A DNA stretch of 64,000 nucleotides from Dactylosporangium siamense. GTDB taxonomy: Bacteria; Actinomycetota; Actinomycetes; Mycobacteriales; Micromonosporaceae. The translations under genes were made by a program, and so were the position numbers. Shown here piece after piece: positions 15,851-24,184 of this stretch (position 1 is the stretch's first letter; each line of letters begins with the position of its first letter). The stretch covers positions 24,141-88,140 of the forward strand of contig NZ_BONQ01000016.1 of the NCBI RefSeq assembly GCF_016862795.1, given 5' to 3'. The notes beneath the pieces were generated by a model. The model did not search any database. It had not been told where the DNA came from and saw only the letters and a program-made list of their open reading frames with translations.

Positions 15851-17554
15851 ATGACGCTGGTCTTCGTCAAGGGGCAGAACGCACCCCTGGCGGCGCAGCA
15901 GCTCAGGATCATGGTCGACGCCGCCGTCGCGGTCGACCTGTCGGCGTTGCTGCTCGCCGAGACGGGACGCGTCCGGTCCGACGGTGACTTCGTCTTCTAC
16001 AACCAGCCGGCGGCGCCGGGGCTGACGTGGCTGACCGGCGGCGCCGGCGGGGCGCAACGGGTCGAGATCGACCTGTCCGCGGTCCCCGCCGACGTCGACC
16101 GGGTCATCGCGGTGATCAGCCCCGACGACCGCACGACGAAGTTCGGGTCCGGTCCCGCACCGGTCGCCCGGCTCGTCGAGGCGACCGGCGCCGAGGTGGG
16201 GACCTTCACCATGCAGGGCCTCAGCGAGGAACGGGCCGTCATCGCCTGGGAGCTGTACCGCCGGGCCGGCGCCTGGAAGGTCCGCGCCATCGGCCAGGGC
16301 TACTCCGGTGGCCTCGCGCAGCTGATCGCGGCCCACGGCGTCGACGTCGAGCAGGAGGAGCCGGCCCCGGCGCCCGTGACGTCGTCGCCGCACTTCCCCG
16401 GCACGCCGTCGCCGCACTTCCCGGGCACCGGCGGGCCGGCGCCCGCCGCGTCGCAGCAGCCGCAGCAGCCACTGCCGGAGGTCGGCGGTCCCCTTGAGGA
16501 GCGCCAGTACCAGCAGGTGTGGTCGATCTTCCAGGACGCGGCCCGGTCCACGTCCGCGCTGCGCTCCGCCATCGGCTACGCCGAGCAGCGCCGCGACAAC
16601 GAGGTCGGCGAGCTGCTCAACGACCCGCGGCTGCGCAACTCGCCGCAGACGGCCGCGGCCCGCGCGGAGGCGGACCGCCGGCACGACGAGCTCGTGCGCC
16701 GCGCCGAGGCGGACCGCCGCCGCGACGTCGACCAGCTCGTCGCCGAGCTCAGGGAGCTCTCGGCCGGCCTGCCGGCGCCGATGGCCGGCTGGGACAGCCC
16801 GCGGTGGCGGGACTGGCGCCTGCCGGCGACGATGACGGCCGGCATCCGGGTCGGTGACGTCCACGTCCCGGAGAGCCCGGAGCTGCGCATCCCGCTGCTG
16901 TTCCGGTTGCCGCTGATGCGGCCGCTGTGGATCGACACGACCGGCGCCGACAAGGCCTCCGCGCAGGCGATGGCCCGCTCGGTCGTCGTGCGCCTGCTGG
17001 CCGCGCACCCGCCGGGCCAGCTCAACGTCTCCGTCGTCGACCTCGCCGGAGGCGGTGCCGCCGGCCGCTCGTACGACCTCGGCGGTGCTCCCGGTGCCGC
17101 GCGGTCGGTGCCGGTCGCGGCGACCCCGCAGGCGCTCGGCGACATGCTGGAGCAGCTCGTCGAGCGGGTCGACCTGGTGCAGATGGCGATCCGCGCCGGT
17201 GCGATGGGATCGCCGTACGAGGACATCGACGGTGGGCGGCGGCTGCTCGTGCTGCACGACTTCCCGTACGGCTTCGACGACAGCGCCTTCAACCGGCTGC
17301 AGTACCTGCTCCACGAGGGGCCCGAGGCGGGCGTGCACGTGCTGATGGTCGCCGACCCGCAGGACTCCTCGACGCTCGGTCCGATGGTCGGGGCGGTGTG
17401 GCGCTCGATGGCGCGTCTGCCGGTCCTGTCCGGCGACCACATGGGCGACCCTTGGGTGGGGCTGACCTGGACGTTCACGCCGGACGTGACCACGGGCAGC
17501 GCCGCCGTCGACGAGATCCTGGCCCGCCTCGCCCGTCAGGCGGACGGGCAATGA
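15851..17554 (+). CDS. TerD fused to a Walker A-less FtsK/HerA-like domain
   Basis: 567 residues; ATG with AGGAGG upstream. Residues 1-175 form a TerD domain of the type lacking the acidic GDN/DDE loop. A short Pro linker and a charged helical segment (about 215-310, with EADRRHDELVRRAEADRRRD) lead to a C-terminal region that reads like the core of an FtsK/HerA ATPase: RPLWIDTTGADKASAQAMARSVVVRLLAAHPPG, then NVSVVDL, then RRLLVLHDFPYGF, then GVHVLMVAD. The glycine-rich Walker A (GxxxxGKS/T) is absent, so ATP hydrolysis is unlikely. It may be a regulatory or scaffold version. Confidence 0.75.
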   Translation: MTLVFVKGQNAPLAAQQLRIMVDAAVAVDLSALLLAETGRVRSDGDFVFYNQPAAPGLTWLTGGAGGAQRVEIDLSAVPADVDRVIAVISPDDRTTKFGSGPAPVARLVEATGAEVGTFTMQGLSEERAVIAWELYRRAGAWKVRAIGQGYSGGLAQLIAAHGVDVEQEEPAPAPVTSSPHFPGTPSPHFPGTGGPAPAASQQPQQPLPEVGGPLEERQYQQVWSIFQDAARSTSALRSAIGYAEQRRDNEVGELLNDPRLRNSPQTAAARAEADRRHDELVRRAEADRRRDVDQLVAELRELSAGLPAPMAGWDSPRWRDWRLPATMTAGIRVGDVHVPESPELRIPLLFRLPLMRPLWIDTTGADKASAQAMARSVVVRLLAAHPPGQLNVSVVDLAGGGAAGRSYDLGGAPGAARSVPVAATPQALGDMLEQLVERVDLVQMAIRAGAMGSPYEDIDGGRRLLVLHDFPYGFDDSAFNRLQYLLHEGPEAGVHVLMVADPQDSSTLGPMVGAVWRSMARLPVLSGDHMGDPWVGLTWTFTPDVTTGSAAVDEILARLARQADGQ

Positions 17555-17567
17555 TCCGGCACTGTCA

Positions 17568-17587
17568 GGCACCACTTGTGCGGTGCC
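17568..17587. promoter_or_regulatory. Small inverted repeat before the TerD-AIM24 gene
   Basis: GGCACC at 17568-17573 and GGTGCC at 17582-17587 flank eight bases and are followed by ctataag. The 81-bp gap is the largest inside the second half of the locus, so an internal promoter or processing site is possible. Confidence 0.3.
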
Positions 17588-17635
17588 GCTATAAGTTGAT
17601 CGCAGACGCGCTGTCGTTGTAGCCGAGGAGATCAC

Positions 17636-19192
17636 GTGTCTCAGACATTCACTCGGGGGCAGAAAAGCCCGATTTCGTCCTTCACCACGGGAGATGATCT
17701 GTATGTAGGCATCCAGTTGAACGCTCCCGGGATCACGTGGGACATCTCGTGCTTCGGCCTGGACGCCGACGACAAGCTCGTGGACGACAACTACTTCATC
17801 TTCTTCAACCAGCCGAAGTCGCCCGAGGGCTCGATCCAGAAGCTCGGCCCGCAGTCGGGTGACACCGACTCGTTCCGGGCGACCCTCACCTCGGTCCCGG
17901 AGAAGGTCGCGAAGCTGTCGTTCTGCGCCGCGATCGAGACGGCCGGCACCGCCAGCCAGCTGCAGTCCGGCTACCTGCGCATCGTCGCCGGCGGCCAGGA
18001 GGTCATGCGCTACGCCTTCACCGGCGCCGACTTCGGCACCGAACGGGCGATCATCATCGGCGACCTGTACCGCAAGGGCGTCTGGCGCTTCGGCGCGGTC
18101 GGCCAGGGCTTCGCCGGAGGCCTCGCGGACCTGATCCGCTCCTACGGCGGCAACGTCGACGACGAGCCCGCCCCCGCGCCGGCCGGTCCCGCCCCCGGCT
18201 TCGCGCCGCCGCCCGGCGGGCCGCCGCCACAGCAGGGCTTCGCACCGCCCCCGCCGCCGCCGACCCAGCAGTTCGCGCCGCCGCCGCCTCCGCCGCAGCA
18301 GTTCGCGCCTCCGCCGCAGCAGCCTGGGTACCCGCCGCAGGGTCAGCCCGGATTCGCGCCGCAGGGCCAGCCCGGGTATCCGCCGCAGGGCCAGCCGGGT
18401 CAGCAGCCTGGTTACCCGCCGCAGGGCCAGCCCGGGTACCCGCCGCAGGGTCAGCCGGGTCAGCAGCCTGGTTACCCGCCGCAGGGTCAGCCCGGCTACC
18501 CGGGTGAGCCGCTGCCGTCGCAGGCCGAGCGGGTGCAGCCCGGCGTCATGCACAGCATCCAGAAGTACCGGGAGGCGCCGACCACCGGCCGCTGGACGAA
18601 GCAGAACAGCAAGCTGGTCAAGGTGACCCTCGGCCCGGACGCGCACGCGCGGCGCGGGTCCATGGTCGCCTACCAGGGCAACGTCGAGTTCGAGTACAAG
18701 GGCTCCGGCGGCCTGAAGGCGATGTTCGAGGGCGCGATGACCGGCCAGGGCCTCAAGCTCATGACGCTGAAGGGCCAGGGCGAGGTGTTCCTCGCCGAGA
18801 ACGCCAGCGACCTGCACGTCGTCGAGCTGCAGGGCCAGGCGCTGTGCATCAACGCCAACAACGTGCTCGCCTTCGACGCGAGCCTGCAGACCGAGGTCAA
18901 GCGGATCGAGAGTCCGGGCATCCCCGGCGGCGGCATGTTCCACCTGGAGGTCAGGGGACAGGGCACCGTGATCGTCATGACCAAGGGCACGCCGGTCACG
19001 CTGCAGTGCCAGGGTCCGACGTTCGGTGACATGAACGCCGTGGTCGCCTGGACCGCGGGCATGCGGGTCGCGGTGTCGACGCAGGTCAGGGTGTCCCGGC
19101 AGATCTACGCCGGGGCCAGCGGCGAGTCCGTCGCGCTCCAGTTCATGGGAATGCAGGGCCACTTCGTCGTGGTCCAGCCCTACGAGGTCTGA
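17636..19192 (+). CDS. TerD-AIM24 fusion protein with proline-rich repeat linker
   Basis: 518 residues; GTG with GAGGAG upstream. Residues 1-175 are a TerD domain (WDISCFGLDADDKL, FIFFNQPKSPEGS, FGAVGQGFAGGLADLI) in which the usual GDN and DDE acidic groups are replaced by GPQ and GDTD. A linker (about 176-300) carries tandem GYPPQGQPG units. The C-terminal 210 residues are an AIM24-family beta-helix domain (MVAYQGNVEFEYKG, GQGEVFLAENASDLHVVEL, FDASLQTEV, FVVVQPYEV). AIM24 proteins are secreted or membrane-associated folds of uncertain function. The fusion ties the two free AIM24 genes downstream to the Ter system. Confidence 0.9.
   Translation: MSQTFTRGQKSPISSFTTGDDLYVGIQLNAPGITWDISCFGLDADDKLVDDNYFIFFNQPKSPEGSIQKLGPQSGDTDSFRATLTSVPEKVAKLSFCAAIETAGTASQLQSGYLRIVAGGQEVMRYAFTGADFGTERAIIIGDLYRKGVWRFGAVGQGFAGGLADLIRSYGGNVDDEPAPAPAGPAPGFAPPPGGPPPQQGFAPPPPPPTQQFAPPPPPPQQFAPPPQQPGYPPQGQPGFAPQGQPGYPPQGQPGQQPGYPPQGQPGYPPQGQPGQQPGYPPQGQPGYPGEPLPSQAERVQPGVMHSIQKYREAPTTGRWTKQNSKLVKVTLGPDAHARRGSMVAYQGNVEFEYKGSGGLKAMFEGAMTGQGLKLMTLKGQGEVFLAENASDLHVVELQGQALCINANNVLAFDASLQTEVKRIESPGIPGGGMFHLEVRGQGTVIVMTKGTPVTLQCQGPTFGDMNAVVAWTAGMRVAVSTQVRVSRQIYAGASGESVALQFMGMQGHFVVVQPYEV
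18322..18503 (+). repeat. In-frame GYPPQGQPG tandem repeats
   Basis: Near-identical units of about 24-39 bp (core gggtacccgccgcagggtca) encode GYPPQGQPG and GQQPGYPPQGQPG in the linker of the TerD-AIM24 protein. Such Pro/Gln/Tyr/Gly linkers are flexible and can favour assembly. Confidence 0.85.
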
Positions 19193-19203
19193 AAGGGGAC
19201 GCT

Positions 19204-19881
19204 GTGCAGAGTCCGCTGCTCCAACACTATGGCCAGACGCAGGTCCGGGACCGGATGAGCCTTCACGGCAGCAAGATCGCCAAGGTCATCATGGGGCCGG
19301 GCCAGGACCTGATGGCCCGCACCGGTTCGATGATCGCCTACGAGGGCCTGATCGACTTCAACCCGAACCCGCCGCAGCTCGGCCAGATGGCCCGGTCCTG
19401 GGCGACCGGCGAGGGCGTGCCGCTGATGACCGCGACCGGCCAGGGCGAGCTCTACCTCGCCGACTACGGCAAGGAGGTCATCGTCGTGCAGCTCGCCGGC
19501 GAGGGCCTGTCCGTCAACGGCAAGAACATCCTCGCCTTCGACTCCACCCTCCAGTGGACCATCGAGCGGGTCAAGGGCGTCAGCATGCTGTCCGGCATGG
19601 GTATGTTCAACGTGGTCATCCGCGGCAACGGCTGGGTCGCGCTGACCAGCAAGGGCACGCCCGTGGTCCTCGACACGCGCGAGGCACCGACCTATGTGGA
19701 CACCGACGCGCTGGTCGGCTTCACCGACGGGTTGAGCATCAGCCCCAAGCGCACCGCCCGCTTCGGCAACCTCATCGGCCGCGGCTCCGGCGAGTCGTTC
19801 CAGCTCGGTTTCTCCGGGCAGGGTTTCGTGATCGTCCAGCCGAGCGAGGACGCGCGTCCCGCGTTCGCGGTCCGGGGCTGA
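19204..19881 (+). CDS. AIM24-family protein
   Basis: 225 residues; GTG start 11 bases after the previous stop, with AAAGGGGA as ribosome site. AIM24 beta-helix signatures: MIAYEGLIDFN, GQGELYLADYGKEVIVVQL, NILAFDSTLQWTIERVKG, GSGESFQLGFSGQGFVIVQPSE. There is no signal peptide or membrane segment, so it should be cytoplasmic or peripherally bound. It is diverged from both neighbouring AIM24 domains. Role unknown; position and co-directional spacing tie it to the TerD proteins. Confidence 0.88.
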   Translation: MQSPLLQHYGQTQVRDRMSLHGSKIAKVIMGPGQDLMARTGSMIAYEGLIDFNPNPPQLGQMARSWATGEGVPLMTATGQGELYLADYGKEVIVVQLAGEGLSVNGKNILAFDSTLQWTIERVKGVSMLSGMGMFNVVIRGNGWVALTSKGTPVVLDTREAPTYVDTDALVGFTDGLSISPKRTARFGNLIGRGSGESFQLGFSGQGFVIVQPSEDARPAFAVRG

Positions 19882-19891
19882 GGAGACAGAC

Positions 19892-20659
19892 ATGTACCAG
19901 AGCTCATTGCTGGCCAACCAGGAAGTGCAGAGCACCGAGCGGTTCGCCCTGCAGAACGGCAAGATGCTGAAGGCCACCCTCGGGCAGGCCACCGGCATGC
20001 GCGAGTTCTTCGCCCGCAAGGGTGCCATGGTCGCCTACCAGGGCGGCGTCAACTTCGACTCGCAGTATCAGGGCTGGGGCTCGCACGTCGCGCGGCACTT
20101 CACCGGTGAGGGCCTGAACCTGATGAAGGTCCACGGCAGCGGCACGGTGTTCCTGGCCAACCAGGCCCAGGACATCCACATCCTGGACCTCACCGGCGAC
20201 GGCCTCACCGTCGACGGCAACAACATCCTCGCCTTCGAGACCCAGCTGCGCTGGGACATCGTCCGCATCGACTCGCAGGTCCAGATCGCCGGTGCCGGCG
20301 GCTACAACATCGACATCGGCGGCCGCGGCAAGGTCGCCGTCACCACCACCGGCGCGCCGCTGGTCATGCGGGTCACCCCCAACAACTACTACTTCGCCGA
20401 CGCCGACGCGGTCATCGCCTGGTCCTCGAGCCTGCAGGTCAGCATGCAGGCGGCGGTCACGTCCTCGTCGGTCTGGCGCCCGCGCGGCAACACCGGCGAG
20501 AGCTGGCAGATGCAGTTCACCGGTGAGGGCTTCGTGGTGGTCCAGCCGGCCGAGCTCGTCCCGCCGTACGACGCCCTCGCCGGCACCAACCTCGCCGGTC
20601 GCTTCGGCCTCGGCCAGCAGGGCGGCATGCAGGGCAACAACTTCTTCGGCGGTCGCTGA
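19892..20659 (+). CDS. AIM24-family protein with Gly/Gln/Asn tail
   Basis: 255 residues; ATG with GAGGAG upstream, ten bases past the previous stop. AIM24 signatures: MVAYQGGVNFDSQYQGW, GSGTVFLANQAQDIHILDL, NNILAFETQLRWDIVRI, WQMQFTGEGFVVVQPAE. The last 25 residues form a glycine-, glutamine- and asparagine-rich tail (GLGQQGGMQGNNFFGGR) suited to self-association. It is the last gene of the locus and is followed by a strong terminator. With the fusion protein it makes three AIM24 domains in a row, perhaps forming a hetero-oligomer. Confidence 0.88.
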   Translation: MYQSSLLANQEVQSTERFALQNGKMLKATLGQATGMREFFARKGAMVAYQGGVNFDSQYQGWGSHVARHFTGEGLNLMKVHGSGTVFLANQAQDIHILDLTGDGLTVDGNNILAFETQLRWDIVRIDSQVQIAGAGGYNIDIGGRGKVAVTTTGAPLVMRVTPNNYYFADADAVIAWSSSLQVSMQAAVTSSSVWRPRGNTGESWQMQFTGEGFVVVQPAELVPPYDALAGTNLAGRFGLGQQGGMQGNNFFGGR

Positions 20660-20676
20660 CCGCAGGTGTCATCCGG

Positions 20677-20714
20677 GGTCCCGGGCAGCGTTGCTCTCGC
20701 TGTCCGGGACCTTT
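20677..20714 (+). terminator. Strong terminator closing the TerD/AIM24 locus
   Basis: GGTCCCGGGCAGCG (20677-20690) pairs with 20698-20711 over 14 bp with one wobble around a seven-base loop, followed by TTT. It lies 18 bases after the last AIM24 stop. Confidence 0.85.
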
Positions 20715-20805
20715 CCATTCGGTGCTACAACACCGCCTTCAGCCAAAGAACGAAAACCATCGATCACTGGACCGGTCGGTACCAGCGCTCCGGAACGGAA
20801 ATCTT

Positions 20806-20859
20806 GAACTACCTGGTTGATTGGTGACCGCGGGCGGCCACCAATCAACCAGGTAGTTC
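20806..20859. terminator. 24-bp-stem hairpin after lacI-type gene
   Basis: The 24 bases at 20806-20829 (GAACTACCTGGTTGATTGGT...) pair with 20836-20859 with a single mismatch around the six-base loop gcgggc. It sits seven bases beyond the stop of the leftward LacI-type gene and faces the Ter terminator, so it may end LacI transcripts. Its length and modest GC content are unusual here. Confidence 0.7.
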
Positions 20860-20866
20860 GGAATCC

Positions 20867-21913
20867 CTACGCGGACCGCACACCACCGGGCCCGGCGATC
20901 TCGCCGGAGCCCCGGACGATCAGGCGCGTGTCGACGAGATGGGTGGTGGGCTCCCAGTCCTCCCCGTCGAGGCGGCGGAACAGCAGGTCCGCGGCGACCC
21001 GGCCCATCCGGTACGGGTCCTGCGACACGACGGTGACGGCCGGCTCCAGCAGGTCCGCGAGGGGGAAGTCGTCGAAGCCGGCGATCGCGACCCGGTGCTG
21101 CAGCCCGCGTGAGCGCAGCGCGCGGATCGCGCCGATGGTGATGAGGTTCTGCGCGCTGAAGCACGCCGTCGGCGCGGAGGGGCCGTCCAGCAGCGCGCCG
21201 AAGGCGGTCGCGGCGGCCTCCGAGGTGTGCAGGTCGTGCACGACGTGCACGGGCCGGATGCCGTGGTCGCTCAGGGCCTCCTTGTAGCCCTGGAAGCGGC
21301 GCCGGGCGGTGGCGATGGTGCGCAGGTCGCCGAGGTACGCGATGTCGCGGTGGCCGTGGGCGACGAGGTGGCGCACGGCGTCGGCGGCGCCGGTCTCGTT
21401 GTCGACGAGGACCGCGTCGGCGTGCAGGCCGACGGGTGGGCGGTCGACGAAGACGAGCGGGGTGCCGCCGACCACCTCGCGGGTCAGGTACGCCTGGTTG
21501 TCGCTGGCCGGCACGATCAGCATCGCGTCGGCCTGGCGCATCGCGAACGCGCGGACGAGGGCGCGCTCCCGGTCGGGGTCCTCCTCGACGCTGCCGGCGA
21601 ACACCATCACGTCGCGGGCGTGGGCGACGTCCTCGAGGGCGCGGTACAGGGCCGAGGAGAACGGGTTGGACACGTCCTCGAGCACGGCGGCGATGGCGGC
21701 GGTGCGGCCGCCCGCGCGGCGCAGGCTGCTGGCGGTGATGTTGGGCCGGTACTCCAGCTGCCGGATCGCGCGTTCGACGGCGCCGGCCTTCGACGGGCTG
21801 ACCCCGGGCTCGCCGTTGACGACGCGGGAGACGGTCTTCGGGCTGACCCCCGCCAGCTGCGCCACGTCGCGCAGGGTCGGGCGGGCACGGGCGACCTGGG
21901 CGGCACTGTCCAC
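20867..21913 (-). CDS. LacI-family repressor of the adjacent sugar operon
   Basis: 348 residues. The N-terminal LacI helix-turn-helix is textbook: TLRDVAQLAGVSPKTVSRVVNGEPGVS, then the hinge helix ending NITASSLRR. The periplasmic-binding-like sensor domain (about 75-340) includes the usual FSAQNLITIGAIRALR and IAGFDDFPLADLLEPAVTVVSQDP segments. The GTG at 21913 has GGGAG upstream and a GATAAT -10 lies at 21943-21948. Operator 21984-21999 lies just upstream of that promoter and 22072-22087 precedes the transporter gene, so it should control itself and the operon, with a fructose-like sugar or phosphate as inducer. Confidence 0.92.
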   Translation of the reverse strand: MDSAAQVARARPTLRDVAQLAGVSPKTVSRVVNGEPGVSPSKAGAVERAIRQLEYRPNITASSLRRAGGRTAAIAAVLEDVSNPFSSALYRALEDVAHARDVMVFAGSVEEDPDRERALVRAFAMRQADAMLIVPASDNQAYLTREVVGGTPLVFVDRPPVGLHADAVLVDNETGAADAVRHLVAHGHRDIAYLGDLRTIATARRRFQGYKEALSDHGIRPVHVVHDLHTSEAAATAFGALLDGPSAPTACFSAQNLITIGAIRALRSRGLQHRVAIAGFDDFPLADLLEPAVTVVSQDPYRMGRVAADLLFRRLDGEDWEPTTHLVDTRLIVRGSGEIAGPGGVRSA

Positions 21914-21983
21914 GGCACTCCCTCGCGAAGATCGGCATCCACATTATCGCCAGGCCCGCCCAGTCTCCCCGAACCGGCCCGAT

Positions 21984-21999
21984 TTGACAACGATGTCAA
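21984..21999. promoter_or_regulatory. LacI-type operator 1
   Basis: TTGACAACGATGTCAA, an imperfect palindrome, lies upstream of the lacI-type gene's -10 (21943-21948). It is the exact reverse complement of operator 2, 88 bp away, a spacing that would permit looping. Confidence 0.8.
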
Positions 22000-22071
22000 G
22001 AGTGCGGCCACGAATCCCAAGAGCACTTCCTAGGCAACATTGACAATCATGATGAGGCGGGTTGACACTCC

Positions 22072-22087
22072 TTGACATCGTTGTCAA
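22072..22087. promoter_or_regulatory. LacI-type operator 2
   Basis: TTGACATCGTTGTCAA ends 19 bases before the ATG of the sugar-binding lipoprotein, well placed to block transcription. TTGACA hexamers at 22040 and 22062 are possible -35 boxes. The core TGACATCGTTGTCA recurs at 36018-36031. Confidence 0.8.
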
Positions 22088-22106
22088 ACGAGTCTGAGGA
22101 GTTGAC

Positions 22107-23171
22107 ATGATCGAACGCAACCGAACGGCGGCGGGGTTGCTCGCTGCCGCGATGGTGGCCGGTGGGCTCACCGCCGCGTGCGGTGACGACAGCGGCAGCG
22201 ACCAGGTGTCGGTCGCGCTGATCACGAAGAACTCGACCAACCCGTTCTTCGTCACGATGCAGGACGGCGCGAAGCAGGCCGCGACGGCCGAGGGCGTCAA
22301 GCTGACCATCGCCGCCGGCAAGGCCGACGGCGACGAGGCGGGCCAGGTGCAGGCGATCGAGGACGCCATCGCCCGCGGCGACAAGGGCATCCTCATCACC
22401 CCCAACGGGCCGGGCGTCAACCCGGCGATCAAGAAGGCCCGCGACGCCGGGCTCTACGTCATCGCCCTGGACACCCCGCCGGACCCGGCGAACACCGTGG
22501 ACATCACGTTCGCCACCGACAACTTCAAGGCCGGTGAGCTCATCGGCAAGTGGACCGCCACCCAGCTGGCCGGCAAGCCCGCCACGATCGCCATGCTCGA
22601 CCTGTTCACCGACAAGATCGTGTCCGTGGACTACAACCGGGACCAGGGCTTCCTGACCGGCATGGGGATCGACGCCAAGGACAAGAAGCGCAACGGTGAC
22701 GAGGCGAAGACCGGCAGCTACTCCGGCGGCACCTACAGCATCGTGTGCAACGAGCCGACCAACGGCGCCGAGGACGGCGGCCGCACCGCGATGGAGCGGT
22801 GCCTGACGAAGAACCCGGCGGTCAACGTCGTCTACACGATCAACGAACCGGCCGCGGTCGGCGCGCAGAAGGCGCTCAAGGCCGCCGGCACCAAGGACGT
22901 GCTCGTCGTGTCGATCGACGGCGGCTGCGACGGCGTCAAGCAGGTCAAGGACGGGCTCATCAACGCCACCTCCCAGCAGTACCCGCTGAAGATGGCCGAG
23001 CTCGGCATCAAGGCCGTCAAGCAGATCGCGACCGGCGGCGAGAAGCCGAAGACCAGCGGGGGCCTCGACTTCTTCGACACCGGCGTGACCCTGGTGACCG
23101 ACAAACCGGCCGCCGGTGTGGAGAGCATCGACAGCACCGAGGGCGCGAACCGGTGCTGGGGCAAGTCGTGA
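22107..23171 (+). CDS. Sugar ABC transporter substrate-binding lipoprotein (fructose type)
   Basis: 354 residues. A lipoprotein signal peptide ends in the lipobox LTAAC (cysteine about residue 28), followed by a ribose/fructose-type periplasmic-binding fold: VALITKNSTNPFFVTMQDGAK, ITPNGPGVNPAIKKARDAGLYVIALDTP, YTINEPAAVGAQKAL and VSIDGGCDGVKQV. It should capture a monosaccharide outside the membrane for the permease and ATPase downstream. The PfkB kinase in the operon favours fructose. The ATG has GAGGAG upstream; the stop overlaps the permease start. Confidence 0.93.
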   Translation: MIERNRTAAGLLAAAMVAGGLTAACGDDSGSDQVSVALITKNSTNPFFVTMQDGAKQAATAEGVKLTIAAGKADGDEAGQVQAIEDAIARGDKGILITPNGPGVNPAIKKARDAGLYVIALDTPPDPANTVDITFATDNFKAGELIGKWTATQLAGKPATIAMLDLFTDKIVSVDYNRDQGFLTGMGIDAKDKKRNGDEAKTGSYSGGTYSIVCNEPTNGAEDGGRTAMERCLTKNPAVNVVYTINEPAAVGAQKALKAAGTKDVLVVSIDGGCDGVKQVKDGLINATSQQYPLKMAELGIKAVKQIATGGEKPKTSGGLDFFDTGVTLVTDKPAAGVESIDSTEGANRCWGKS

Positions 23172-24184
23172 CGGCCACCACCGCCGCGGAACAGTTCGCG
23201 CTGCGCCGGCGCTCGCCGGTCCAACGCGTCCAGCACGTGCTGCACTCGTACCCCGCCATCAGCCCGTTCCTCGTGCTCGTCATCTCCTTCGCGGTCTTCA
23301 CGATGATCAACCCGAGGTTCGCCCAGCCGAACTCGCTGTCGCTGGTGCTGCAGCAGGTCGCCGTCATCGGCGCGCTCGCGGTCGGGCAGACCCTGATCAT
23401 CCTCACCGCCGGCATCGACCTGTCCGTCGGCGCGGTCACGATCCTCGCGATGATGCTGTCCGCGAAGCTCGCCGAGGGCAACGGCCTGCCCGGGATCCTC
23501 GCGGTGCTGGTCGGGATCGCCCTCGGCGTCGCCGCCGGCGCGCTCAACGGCACCCTCGTCACCCGCATCGGGCTGCCACCGTTCATCGTCACGCTCGGCA
23601 CGCTCAGCGTCTTCACCGCCATCGGGCTGCTCTACACCCGGGGGCAGAGCGTGCAGGCCGTCGACCTGCCGGCCCTGCTCAACTGGACGGGGGAGACGTT
23701 CGCGGTCGGCCGGTTCCGCATCACCGCCGGTGTCGTGCTCGTCGCCGTCCTCTACGTCGTGGTCGGCTTCGCCCTCGCCAACACCGCGTGGGGCCGGCAC
23801 GTGTACGCCGTCGGCGACGACAAGGAAGCCGCCCGGCTCGCCGGCATCCGGGTCGACCGGGTCCTGGTGAGCGTGTACGTCATCGCCGGCGCGATCTACG
23901 GCCTCACCGCCTGGATCCTCATCGGCCGGGCCGGCGCGGCCAGCCCCAACGCGATCACCGACGCCAACCTGGAGAGCATCACCGCCGTCGTCATCGGCGG
24001 CACCAGCCTCTTCGGCGGCCGGGGCGCGGTCCTCGGCACGCTGCTCGGCGCGCTCATCGTCGGCTTCTTCCGCAGCGGCCTGTCCCTGGCGGGCGTCGAC
24101 GACCAGTACCGCGTCCTCGCCGTCGGCCTGCTCGTGCTGGTGGCGGTGGCCGTCGACCAGTGGATCCGGAGGGTCCGCGCATGA
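23168..24184 (+). CDS. Sugar ABC transporter permease (fructose/ribose type)
   Basis: 338 residues; the GTG overlaps the previous stop as GTGA. Eight to ten hydrophobic segments; family signatures include GQTLIILTAGIDLSVGAV and the EAA-type loop region GDDKEAARLAGIRVDRVLVSVYVIAGAIYG, with AVVIGGTSLFGGRGAVLGTLLGA near the end. It is the single permease type that works as a homodimer in this transporter class. The reading frame extends upstream but without a ribosome site. Confidence 0.93.
   Translation: MTATTAAEQFALRRRSPVQRVQHVLHSYPAISPFLVLVISFAVFTMINPRFAQPNSLSLVLQQVAVIGALAVGQTLIILTAGIDLSVGAVTILAMMLSAKLAEGNGLPGILAVLVGIALGVAAGALNGTLVTRIGLPPFIVTLGTLSVFTAIGLLYTRGQSVQAVDLPALLNWTGETFAVGRFRITAGVVLVAVLYVVVGFALANTAWGRHVYAVGDDKEAARLAGIRVDRVLVSVYVIAGAIYGLTAWILIGRAGAASPNAITDANLESITAVVIGGTSLFGGRGAVLGTLLGALIVGFFRSGLSLAGVDDQYRVLAVGLLVLVAVAVDQWIRRVRA

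Noticed and set aside
18322..18503. Regular repeats considered as a CRISPR array
   Set aside because: The repeats are in frame, encode GYPPQGQPG, have no unique spacers of constant length and no cas genes are present.
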